DNA of 18,973 bases from Polyrhizophydium stewartii. Its lineage: Eukaryota; Chytridiomycota; Chytridiomycetes; Rhizophydiales. The stretch covers positions 1-18,973 of the forward strand of contig JADGIZ010000224.1 of NCBI GenBank assembly GCA_027604665.1. Reading direction: 5' to 3'. Below, one piece after another: positions 9,718-18,580 of this stretch. Every line of letters starts with the position of its first letter. The stretch's first letter is position 1. A program made the translations under genes and the position numbers. The notes below the pieces were generated by a model. The model was not told the DNA's origin, did not search any database, and saw only the letters and a program-made list of their open reading frames with translations.

Positions 9718-12700
9718 TCAGCCAACCGTGCTGCCGCGGCGGATGGCGTCTGCAGAAGCGCCGTCGAGCACAGGCTCCGCGAGGAGCCCGTCTGTGCCGT
9801 CCATTGCGAGCGACTGCTGCGGCGAGAGAGGTGCGCCGGTGGCGGATGGCTGCAGCATCTGTCCTCCCGGTTGTTGCAGGATTGGCTGCTCTTGCTGTTG
9901 CTCTTGCTGCGATGGCTGCTGCTGCTGTGGCTCCTGTTGCTGCTGTTGCTGCTGCTGCTCCTGCTGCTGCTGCTGCTGCTGCTGATGGAGTAGATGTTGT
10001 GACGACTTGAAAGGTACGCCAAGCGCCGGCGGATTCAGAGCGCCAGATTCGCCCAGGACGACGTCACTCTGGACGCCATCAAGCCCGCCGACCACAGCCT
10101 CGGCGCCTTGGCTGGAGAGGAAGCTGCGTCCACCCTTTCCGAGAGCTTGAGTGAATAGCTCTCGCGTTGTTGCGTTTTCCGGGTCCTCTTCGAGCGCGAT
10201 TCGTAGGCACTCAACTGCGGCCATGATCTGGTTCTCGTTCATGAACGCAACGCCAACAGCTCTGAAAGGGAAGCAAATTTAGACACGTCACGTAGCTGCG
10301 GAGCTGCGAGACACGCAATCACACCTTAGGATCTCACTGTCCTTGATGCCTAGGCGCAGAGCCTGCGCAATCGCCTGGTGGGCCTCGACCGTGCGGCCGA
10401 GCGTGAGGGAAAGCAGCGCGAGATATGCCCAAACCTCGCTGTCGCGATTGTTGAGCACGTTGGCTTCGGCAAATGCGTCCTCGGCCTCTTGGTATTCGCG
10501 CAGTGCAAAGCATGTCTTGCCCGCGCCAAGCCAGCTTTGACTTGACGGCGCAATCGCGCTGGCTTTGAGAAACATGCTCTTGGCAATGAGCGCCAGACTC
10601 GTGTCGACGGCTTCGTCGCGACTGCGCAGGAACTGCAGGTGCGAAATAGGGGTGCTTGGCGGCAAGTGCGTGCCAGACGTGGCCAGATACGCGTTGCGCA
10701 GGTAGATGGTCCCGAGTCGGATATAAATCAAAACCAACTCGCGCTCATCGGCTCCTGTGGTGGAACTTGCGTAAGCGGAACGCCTTTGCAGAGCACAGGT
10801 GGGGGCTTGTGTGAAACTAACCGCGACGCATCGAGAGTACTGTTTCATACGACTGCTTTGCGTCATTGAAGCGGTTTTGGACAAAGTGAAGATGGCCTGG
10901 CAGCCGTGGTCATATCAGCATTGCAGCCTTGGCGATTCGTTTCGCAGGTATCCTCACCAAGACTCGCCCAGACGGACAGGTTTCCGCTCTCCATTGCGAG
11001 CGCCTGCTTGAGGTAGTCCGCAGCCTTTGAGAAGCAGCCTCGCTGCGTCTCGAGCTGGCTCAGCAGAACATAAGGTCGCACCGAGGGCCCTCGGTGGAGA
11101 AGCTCGTGAGCAAGGGCACGGTCCGCAAACTCGCCGAGGTGCGCCTGGATGGCAAACTCGGCGGCTAGCAGAAAGTGCGTTGGAGCATCTGTGCACGAGC
11201 GGGTCTGCTTTCAGCACACTGATCTGCATAGATATCGCTTGACTCATCGATTGACCTTTTGGCGGCCCCGACGCTTCATGCAGCGCCTGCGCCTCGGCGA
11301 GGCACTTTTCGGCGTCGCTGTCCTGGCCCAGAATCTCGAAAAAGATGCCCTGTCGGAGCAGACGATTAACATGCATAAGAATAATGTGCCGCATTTGCTT
11401 TGGAACGGCCTACCAGGAAAGCATTGGCCAGCACATAGCGCGGCTCGAGCTGCACTGCACTAGCGAGATAGACATGCGCCTCTTCGAAACGCTCGTGCGC
11501 GCAGCACACAGCGCCATAGACGAGAAGCGTCGGAACATGCTTTGGGTTGCGCGAGAGGATCTCTTTAAAGCACTCCTCGCCCTTGTCTGGCATGCCGTTG
11601 CGCATGGAAAAGCACCCGTAATCGAACCTGAGAACGCGAGATTGGTCAGGAAACGAGCGCGGCTTCTAATCCCGGCAGCAGGCAGCAGAGTTCATACCAG
11701 GCTCCCAGAGACTCTTCGTACTTGGCAACGCGCTCCAAGTGGTACTTTGCGGCGATGCTTGGCTGGCAGTTGAGCTCAGAGGCATCCGCAAACTCCTTGA
11801 GTGCCTTGAAGTCCGCTGACCGGTTGATTGTTGGGTCCACAAACTCGGCTTCGCGTTCGCTGAAGACCTGGACGCGCAAGCAAACCACAGCGGATTGTTA
11901 TCCGTCTGCGGCTTACGCGAACAGCGTGCCTCTATACTAGAACTACCTTGTTGATGGCAACGTGCATCTGATCGACGAGGTAAACGTACACCTGGCTCAT
12001 AAAGAGCTGCAGCTCTGACTGAGATGCAAACGGCGACTTGCGCATGAATCGCTATCGTGCCCGACGCTCGGTAAGCTGGCCAAGCGATTTGACCGAAAAG
12101 CAGCATAGTATTCGCGGCACACCTCTCGGACAACCTGGACCACAGAGGCTTTGAGCTGTTCTTTGAAGCTAAAGTAGGCGCCGCTTTTGTTGAGGTGGTA
12201 CATGAACAGCTTCTTGCGCTGTTTGCTCCATGGGTGACGTAAGGACGCAGCAGATGTGATACAGAGAAATACGGTGCGCCTACCTGCTGCTCCTCCTGTT
12301 GCGAACTCAGGTTCAAGTTGACCGAGACATCGCCGCGCGCGCTGGCTTCCATGCGCAGCGTCGTGCGGTACTCTGCAACGAGCTTATGCACTATTTCGTT
12401 GATCTTGATGCGGAAGTCCTGCTCTGCCTGTTGCGAGCGCTTCTCGAAGAGCATATTCGGCGGCACATGGCGCTTTGGGATGAAGTCGCTGACAGACTTT
12501 GTGATCTGCCCCGGAGTCGTCAGTGAACCAGTTCACTTCCAGCGGGTCAATGCACACCAAACCCACTGCTTGAAGTCGCTTTTTGTCAATCAGTGGCGCC
12601 GTAAGTAGAAACTCCATTGAGATTGCGGAGCCAATTGCGCGATAGAGGTTGTTGGGGTCGGCTATAGGCGCGCACGTCGTCAGCCGTGATGGCGGATATT

Positions 12701-14796
12701 CCAACGCCATGCCGCTGCGAGGACTTGCGCTTTTTGTTTCGATGGGCGCCAGCCGGATCTGTGCCGGCCGCCGCGCCTTGGGCAGCAGCATCGGATGCCT
12801 CATAGACGTCGAGCGGAAAGCGCCCTGCATTGCATAGCCTCAGCACGCCGAGTAGTTTTCAAAACCACACATACAAGCCAGCCAGACACTGACCCTTAAT
12901 GCCGATCACGTTTGGATACATCATCATTGTGACATCGATGGAAGCCTTGCCGCGATACTTGCTGGCGTTTGTATCAGTGACCGAGGCGAACTTTGGCTGC
13001 AATGTGCGCACAAACTGGCATAAATTGATGGGCGGTTCAGCACATCCGCATGAGCGATCCATCAGCTCGTCAAAGGCCAGAAAAAGTACCTCGAGCTCAA
13101 GTGGGCGGCGCTCCTGAGCGAGCTTGCGGATACGCTGGAGCACCACGGGTGCAAGATACACAACAACCGAGGTACCAAACACAACTCTCTTGGATTCTCT
13201 TGTCTCGGACGCTTCGTGCTCCGGCTCCTCGTTCACCTGGGCGACTGCAACGCCTGCTATGGGTGTCGACGACTGAGAGGTTTGGGGCTCCTTGCGCGTA
13301 TCTGAGATGCATACTGTTTGCGGGACGTTGAGACTTGGGTCTAAGTGCGGGTGCGCGTCAGCTCTGCAGATTACACGCGAGCGAGCTACAATGTCCTACC
13401 AAGATTGACAGGTGCATCGTATGGCACTAGCGAGCCATTTCCGATCGAGACCATACGCTCGCCACCGTTGGCGCTTGGAAGTACCAGGTTGACCGCATAC
13501 GAGAAGATATCTGGTGAGGAAATGGTTTGCTTGAGGCGTCAATCACTTGTGCTGGAATGGAGTGCAGCAGCAGCAGATGGCGGCGGCTATCTCACTCGAA
13601 TTGAGGTCTTTTTCGTTTCCTTCTTTGGTTGTCCATTCCTCGGGCACAGGATAGACCTCGTCGATGCGCAGATTGACAAAGTTCCCGCCCGTGATCTCCT
13701 CTGGCATTAAAAGTGGCCGTGACAGAAGCACTTCGATCACGCATTCTGGTGTCGTCTTTTGCGACTCGGGGGAAGGCGAAAGTAGCTTTGGATTGGTGTA
13801 TACGATCGGCACAGTCTCGCGGAATGTCAACGGCGACATGGCTGCCGAAGCATCCGAGTCGGGCTCGCGAGTGGCGTAGCCAAGAAATGCTTTGTAAAGT
13901 GTAATCTCGCTTGTCCCAAGTAGCGCCGTTTTCTCCTTGGGCAGAGACTCGATGAGCGACAGAGTCAGGACCTTGTTGGCAAAGATCTCGATCAGGGTCT
14001 GCAAGCGGCCGGTCAGACTTGGTGTGGGAAGACCACGAGCATGAGGCCAAGCTGATTGGTCGTCGCACTTGCCTCGTCAACCGTGAATGTCTGCTCAAAT
14101 GTCAGGTTATACTCTGGGTTGCTGCTATCGATGACCACGGGTGTCTGCAGGGTGTGAGACGTGAGCGATTCTTGTCCTGTAGTGCTTGGCAAAGAGCCAA
14201 TGTTAAATATGCGGCCAACGCGATTGGACCCACGTCTTTGAAGTCAAAGTCTGCAAACTGGACACGGACGAACGAGTTGACGTGCTCGCCCTTGGAGCCG
14301 CGGATGTTGAATGCGTTCAGAATGCGGATGGGTGTTGGGCAAAACAAGAGGCTCAGTCAAGGGCCACAGCGGTGGCCAGATCAAGCATATGTCGAAAGAT
14401 CTTGCAGCAAACAACCAAGCGGAGTTGGAAAAGGATATTCATCACAAGAGGCTCGGGCGAGAGGCCGTCTGAAGGCGCGGGAGCCTGGCCGGTTGCGAGG
14501 CCGCCACCAACAGCGGCTCCCCCTGCAGCCAAGCCGAGCGTGAGCCCAGTGCCGGAGCCGGCTGGGAAGGGCTCGTCTGCGCGTGAGTTGGGCGCCTGCA
14601 TCGTCTTGGCGTCGACAAACGGCTGGCCAGGGGCCTTTCCCGAGACGCTCGCGGGGAGGCCCGCGCCAGCCGGCGGCGCGCCTGTGGGCTTGGCAGCGCC
14701 GACTCCAGATGCCGCCGTGCTCGCGCCCGCCGCTGCGGTGCCTGCCGTGCCGGAAGCCTGCGCGACGGATCCAGTCCTCGCCTGCGTCGTGGACAT
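9718..14796 (-). CDS. CFAP70: Cilia- and flagella-associated protein 70 (CFAP70)
   Basis: Exons (minus): 14796-14439, 14331-14234, 14144-14082, 13998-13596, 13510-13400, 13340-12894, 12824-12567 (contains one unresolved frame change), 12505-12284, 12218-12123, 12051-11947, 11867-11698, 11627-11414, 11349-11256, 11188-10958, 10896-10822, 10754-10325, 10261-9718; about 1260-1290 residues. Landmarks in family order: C2-like N-terminus (RILNAFNIRGSKGE, SLIESLPKEK, EITGGNF...DEVYPVPEEW), central DFIPKRH, NKSGAYFSFKEQLK, RERFMRKSPF and YVYLVDQMH, then TPR repeats (WFDYGCF, LGHLHFVQNRFNDAKQSYE, DSEVWAYLALLSL). CFAP70 is an axonemal protein needed for cilium/flagellum motility. Odd features: a possible AT-AC first intron, a 75-nt stop-free possible intron at 13089-13015, and a Gln-rich C-terminal tail. 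The start is uncertain: 14796 gives an Ala/Gly-rich extension of about 118 residues, while ATG 14442 would give a start just before the C2-like domain. Confidence 0.88.
9885..9984 (-). repeat. CAG/CAA (poly-Gln) repeat in the CFAP70 last exon
   Basis: An imperfect CTG-rich tract on the plus strand, read as CAG/CAA on the coding minus strand. It encodes two runs of eight Gln separated by Glu and then shorter Gln/Glu/Pro runs. The longest pure run is eight CTG units at 9961-9984. It lies beyond the last TPR repeat, so it is a disordered tail. The long Leu-rich plus-strand frame across it is an artefact of the repeat. Confidence 0.9.
14332..14438 (-). other. Candidate U12-type AT-AC intron of CFAP70
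   Basis: On the minus strand the exon ends GTGATGA and the next bases are ATATCCTTTTCC, an exact match to the U12 AT-AC donor consensus ATATCCTTTT. A branch-like CCTTGAC lies at 14362-14356 and the intron would end CCCAACAC at 14332. Removing 107 nt joins phase 1 to phase 1 and puts RILNAFNIRGSKG, the conserved start of the CFAP70 C2-like domain, in frame. The only AG before that domain (14353-14352) would need a phase-2 donor, and all nearby GT sites are in other phases. The branch-to-end distance (25 nt) is somewhat long for a U12 intron. Confidence 0.6.
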
Positions 14797-14907
14797 GAGT
14801 GCTCTGGCTGCAAGCACGCAGCAGGCCCGCGAGCGCCAGATCTGAGCACGTCCACAGGACGCGGGTGCTGGCCCGAGCCCGGCGACCGCGGACAGAGCTC
14901 GACCTGG
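14797..14907. promoter_or_regulatory. Probable divergent promoter between CFAP70 and the NEK-like kinase
   Basis: Only 111 bp separate the most upstream CFAP70 start (14796, minus) from the kinase start (14908, plus), so the two genes probably share a bidirectional promoter. If CFAP70 starts at 14442 the spacer grows to 465 bp. The segment is GC-rich, with no TATA box or clear palindrome. It is assigned from gene layout alone. Confidence 0.4.
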
Positions 14908-17393
14908 ATGGAGAACTACGAGGCGCTCGAGCCCGTGGGCTCCGGCTCCTTTGGCATCATCCGCAAGGTCCGGCGGCTGCACGACGGCAAGGTGAGCAGG
15001 CAACCTCGGCGCGGCCTCTCGGTTGCCGCCCGTCGACCGGCCGCGGGGAGGCATCCCGCCGCGAGCACGCTCGGTCGCCTGGCTGTTGTCTCGGTCTCCC
15101 GAGTGTCGTCGCTGCGCCGAGTCGGCCGGGGCCGCTCAGACCGGCCCACAACGCCGTGCGAGCCTGCCGTGGCACGAAGCAGGCCCGAGGCCGCCTGCCG
15201 CCGGAAGGGCCCACCTCTCGCACGCCCCTCCCCGTCTTGCAAGCTCGCAGCGGCGCTGGCGGAACGACACGAGCGAGCTCGTGTCCGACAGCCGCATGCA
15301 CACGCTTGCGATCGCCGTTTGCCCCCCCCCCCCCTCGCCCCGACATCGCTGACAATGCACCATGGCGGATTATTGCGGCAAGGTCCTCGCCCGAAAGGAG
15401 ATCGACTACCACCGCATGTCCGAGAAGGAAAAGAAACAGCTTGTGGCCGAGGTCAACATCCTGCGCGAACTGCGTCATCCAAACATTGTGCGGTACTACG
15501 AGCGCTTTGTCGATCGCCAAAACTGTCTCATTTACATTATCATGGGTACGTCTAACGCTCAGTAAGCAGTATCCTCTGTTGCGCTTGGCTGACGTGCCGG
15601 TCATAAGAGTACTGCGAGGGCGGCGATCTGGCAGCAGTCATCAAGCGCTGCAAGAAAGAGGCGTGAGTTGTCGCAGCATGCTCTTTGCCGGTCGGGGAAA
15701 GGCGTCGGTGCATCATTGACTTACAGCCTCAGAAAAGCCGATTTATCCCGGAGGAGGTTGTCTGGAATCTACTGAGCCAGCTTCTCCTTGCCCTTGACGA
15801 GTGCCACAATGCGGAAAAGCATCCGACCATTCTGCACCGGCAAGTTTAGCGCACGCCCCAGAATATGCGAGGTGACTTCTGACGTCCACTGCTTGTTGCA
15901 AAAAACAGCGACATCAAGCCCGATAATGGTACGCCATGATCTCGATGCGCTCTGCGTTGCGCACACCAAGTATCTGACGTGCATCCCAGTCTTTCTCGAC
16001 AAATTGCTGAACGTCAAGCTGGGAGACTTTGGACTATCGCGCACAATCGAGAATCCCGACGTTGATTTTGCAAAGACATATGTCGGCACTCCATTTTACA
16101 TGTCGCCCGTATGTTTACACCTGGCTTTGCATGCGTTCGTCGACTGTATGCGCCGGAACTGCACGGCTGAAATGGCGATGCAGGAGCTTGTCGATGAATC
16201 CCGCTACAATGCTAAATCGGACATCTGGGCTCTCGGTGGGGACTGCGTGTTGTACGCGAACTTTGCTCCGTCGGCTGACTAGTCTGCTGATCAGGCTGCC
16301 TTATCTACGAGTTGTGCGCACTGGAGTAAGCTCGTCAGGTCACGTCTGTGGCGCTTGCGTGTTGCAAATTGCTGATGGTATGCGTTCAAGACCTCCTTTC
16401 CAGGCGAGTACCCAGGCGGCTCTGTCATCCAAGATCAAGTCTGGCAAGGTCCCCGACTTGCCGCAGCAGTACAGTCACGAGTTGGAGCGCGTCGTCCGTT
16501 CAATGCTTACGCTTGACGTGAGGATGCCGGCGACGGTCTTCAGAGTTGCCTGCGGTCGCTCTATCTAACCGTGCTGTTGGATACAGTTTGAGCGACGGCC
16601 ATCAACACAGGACTTGCTTAGCCACGACTGCATTCAGCTGTCAATCCGTGAGCAGGCTCTCGCGAACAGGTATGGGCTCTTGTCGACTTTGACGGCAGGA
16701 TAATGTCGCGCTGACTCGCGCGATATGGTGTCTGCACGCGCAGCCTCGCTGAGCTGAAGCGCCGGGAGGAGGAACTGCAGCGCCGCATCTCGCAGGTCGA
16801 GGAGCGCGAGCGACGTGCTGACGAGCGAGAAGCCGAGTTGAACGAGCTCGTGACAATGCTGCGACAGCAGAAGCTACAAGCTGCCGAGTCCCAGAGTGAG
16901 TTGAGCTGCTTGTTATCGGCGCGCTTGCTGTTCCGCATGCTGAGCCCCAAGCTGGCTGCAGAGTCCAAGCGAATCCATTCAGAGCGACTGAAGCAGTCGC
17001 CCCAGCGCCAGCCGCGTAGCCCATCCTCGGACACTCATCATTCACCACTGCACTCTGCCCGGGGACAGAGAAGGTGCGCAAAAGTGCCGAATCGGCCCGC
17101 ATTACCTGTCTGCTTACTCTGTGCAAAGATCAACGCCGTCCAAGATCATAGATGCAGCGCTGTCGAGTCGGAAGGACGCTCAACCGCGCAGCTCGCCGGC
17201 GTTTGCCGAGCATGCTCGAGTTCCAGAAGATCCTGCTGAAGACGTCGCAGCTCCCGCCGTTCCTGCGTTGCCTTTGGGAAGCCGATCTCCAGAGCTGGGA
17301 CCAGGGCTGGGAATTGAAGATCACCACACACGCACGCTTGTCGCACAGGCCCAGCGTCTTCGAAGCCGCATCGGTACTTTTCGTGTGCGATAA
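14908..17393 (+). CDS. NIMA-related (NEK2/NimA/Kin3-type) Ser/Thr kinase
   Basis: Exons: 14908-14991, 15383-15545, 15608-15662, 15738-15839, 15909-15928, 15990-16108, 16184-16235, 16295-16325, 16391-16517, 16587-16669, 16744-16895, 16962-17073, 17129-17393; 1365 nt, 454 residues (human NEK2 is 445). The kinase domain is complete: Gly loop GSGSFG (11-16), Lys33 in LARKEID, EVNILREL, EYCEGGDL, HRDIKPDN (134-141), GDFGLSR (Asp154), KTYVGTPFYMSP (170-181), SDIWALG. Residues ~270-330 form a Glu/Arg-rich coiled coil, as in NEK2 and NimA; the C-terminal tail is basic and Pro/Ser-rich. These kinases act in mitotic entry, spindle-pole/centrosome control and flagellar regulation. Some junctions are ambiguous: acceptor after AAAAG at 15737 versus two upstream CAGs, and a 66-nt stop-free intron at 16896-16961. 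The tail after residue ~330 is the least certain part. All chosen phases match. Confidence 0.87.
14992..15382 (+). other. Unusually long first intron of the kinase gene
   Basis: A 391-nt intron follows the codon for Lys28; the other introns in this gene are about 55-75 nt. The donor is GTGAGC and the acceptor GGCAAG, with CTGAC at about 15349-15353. It contains a 13-C homopolymer at 15322-15334. The flanking coding halves (VRRLHDGK and VLARKEID) join in phase exactly as in other NEK kinases. No conserved protein segment was seen inside. Confidence 0.7.
15840..15908 (+). other. GC-AG intron splitting the HRD Arg codon
   Basis: The exon ends CTGCACCG and continues GCAAGT, the classical GC-type donor. 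The intron ends AAAACAG at 15908. Splicing restores CG|C Arg and the invariant His-Arg-Asp motif of the kinase. The nearest GT (15844) gives the wrong phase. Confidence 0.75.
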
Positions 17394-17399
17394 GTCGTG

Positions 17400-17405
17400 A
17401 ATAAA
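17400..17405 (+). terminator. Poly(A) signal AATAAA of the kinase gene
   Basis: AATAAA starts seven bases after the TAA stop of the kinase gene. Its position supports this being the true 3' end of the last exon. The stop of the convergent minus-strand gene is about 26 bp further on, so the two 3' UTRs probably overlap. Confidence 0.55.
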
Positions 17406-17430
17406 GGACGAACACATTTGTGCAGCCACT

Positions 17431-18043
17431 TCATTTTCCAAGACTCTCAAGCCGCGCGCCAGCTCGTTCGAAGTTGATGCCCGGTTGCCGCCGCTGCGAT
17501 GCAAGATGGTGGCGCGCAAGCCAGCCCATTGCCCCTCCGACGGTCATCAAACACACTCTTCGTGCCTGCCTTTGCGCCTTCAATCAATCCGCACAAGGTG
17601 TTTGCTTTCGCCTGCGACGCTGCTTGGCGTCCCGAGCGTCCCAAACTTGCCATGCTCGGCCATCTCGAGCCGACACTTCATCGTTACGCCATCCTTGGTC
17701 ATGTGCAGCTGCATCGATGAGACCACGGTGCGGCCGGCAAAATGCACCTGCGTGCGTTTGGTGATCTTGAGCACGACGGCTCGAGGGATGACGGAATGCG
17801 CTTCCCTGAGCAGATGCGCGCACATGCACTGCTGGTTCGACACACATGTGCTGCGTGCTGAGTTCGTCATTTCATGCTCGTCGCGAAAGCCGCTCAGTGC
17901 AAGTCTGTCTTCCGAGGTGAGCCTCAAACGCCGCGACTGCATTTGCATTCGGACCCGGACACCAGCGTGCGCGAGAGAGCACGCTTCTGGTTGGCGTCCT
18001 CGTCTGCGGCAGCTCGCGCGGCAAGCCGATCGATCGGAAGCAT
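17431..18043 (-). CDS. Unidentified spliced gene, minus strand
   Basis: No family was recognised. The strongest coding block is about 17595-17934 (minus). It has mixed composition with alternating hydrophobic/charged strands, such as REAHSVIPRAVVLKITKRT and VHFAGRTVVSSMQLHMT, then DGVTMKCRLEMAEHGKF. A likely upstream exon begins ATG 18043 (MLPIDRLAARAAADEDANQK) and joins through a short phase-2 intron with donor at about 17960 and acceptor CAG or GAG at 17923-17941. Downstream, either the frame ends at TGA 17582-17580, or a roughly 100-nt GTGCGG...CGCAG intron leads to a last exon ending INFERAGARLESLGK with stop at 17433-17431. That second end would leave 37 bp to the convergent kinase stop. 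The 5' end is uncertain: an open stretch at 18058-18252 may be an earlier exon. Confidence 0.4.
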
Positions 18044-18057
18044 GCCAGCGCCAGTCA

Positions 18058-18252
18058 ATGAGCGAGAGATATCGTGTGAGGTTTGGAGAGACACTCGATC
18101 ACAAGCGTCTTTCCAAGAACAGCATCGGCGGCGACGGGGTCGGGCAGGCACCACACCTGTGCCGACTCGCCGCCCGGCTGGCGGTGGATTGGACCTGGCG
18201 GCGTGCAGACCCACCATTCAATGAAGCAGATGCAGGGCTCCGGCGATGAGTA
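18058..18252 (-). other. Open minus-strand stretch, possible exon of the 17431-18043 gene
   Basis: This 65-codon stop-free stretch has no start codon and protein-like composition: EPCICFIEWWVCTPPGP, QVWCLPDPVAADAVLGKTLV, then IECLSKPHTISLAH before TGA at 18057-18055. Donor-like GT sites inside (for example CTT|GTGATC) could join it to the DANQKRALSRT exon downstream. The family is not recognised. It could also belong to a separate gene, or be chance. Confidence 0.3.
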
Positions 18253-18540
18253 TCATCTTCAGTCGAAAGACGTGAACTTGAGGTGCAGCTTTGTGCGAGG
18301 CAGCCTGCGTTGGGGGGAACGCAGCTTGATGCAGTGCAGGAGGCCAAGCAAGCAAGCAGGTGTGCTGGGTGGCACAGGTGCGTGTGGGTGCGGCGGTGCC
18401 GATTCTAGCACAGCAGAATGTGTGTTGGGCAGTCCGGTGCGGACTGAGTGAGGGTTTGAGCGCGGCAGTGGACGCGTGCGGCAGCAGCGCGGCGTGCAGG
18501 CATCGCAGCAACCGCGTCGTCAGGACAACGGCAAGACCAT
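18253..18540. other. Region with no clear gene upstream of the tRNA
   Basis: Three minus frames are partly open here, one ending TKLHLKFTSFD at 18260, but none forms a convincing gene. A short AAGC microsatellite lies at about 18343-18357, and the rest is G/T-rich on the plus strand. It probably holds the 5' region of the unidentified minus-strand gene and the tRNA upstream flank. Confidence 0.4.
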
Positions 18541-18541
18541 G

Positions 18542-18547
18542 TATATA
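18542..18547 (+). promoter_or_regulatory. TATA-like element upstream of tRNA-Ser
   Basis: TATATA lies 34-39 bp before the tRNA 5' end, followed by an A/T-rich stretch at 18555-18570 in otherwise GC-rich DNA. This is a reasonable position for a TFIIIB-contact element, as found at many fungal tRNA genes. Confidence 0.4.
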
Positions 18548-18580
18548 GCGTGTACAAATTTTCGAAAAATCGCGAGAGTG

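Noticed and set aside
9885..9984. CTG array as a CRISPR or satellite array
   Set aside because: It is a trinucleotide repeat inside a coding exon, with no spacers.
9670..9993. Plus-strand frame with a poly-Leu run, resembling a membrane helix
   Set aside because: The Leu run is the CTG repeat read on the wrong strand; on the minus strand it is the poly-Gln tail continuing the CFAP70 frame.
12662..12675. A 14-nt GT-AG intron in CFAP70
   Set aside because: It is too short to splice, and the phases of its two ends do not match.
14352..14438. Ordinary GT-AG intron for the first CFAP70 intron
   Set aside because: The only AG before the conserved domain leaves one base before the next codon and needs a phase-2 donor. 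The nearby GT sites are phase 0 or 1.
14353..15054. 234-codon minus-strand frame spanning the kinase start, as a separate gene
   Set aside because: Its upstream half overlaps the kinase first exon and promoter. Only the part from ATG 14796 is kept, as a possible CFAP70 N-terminus.
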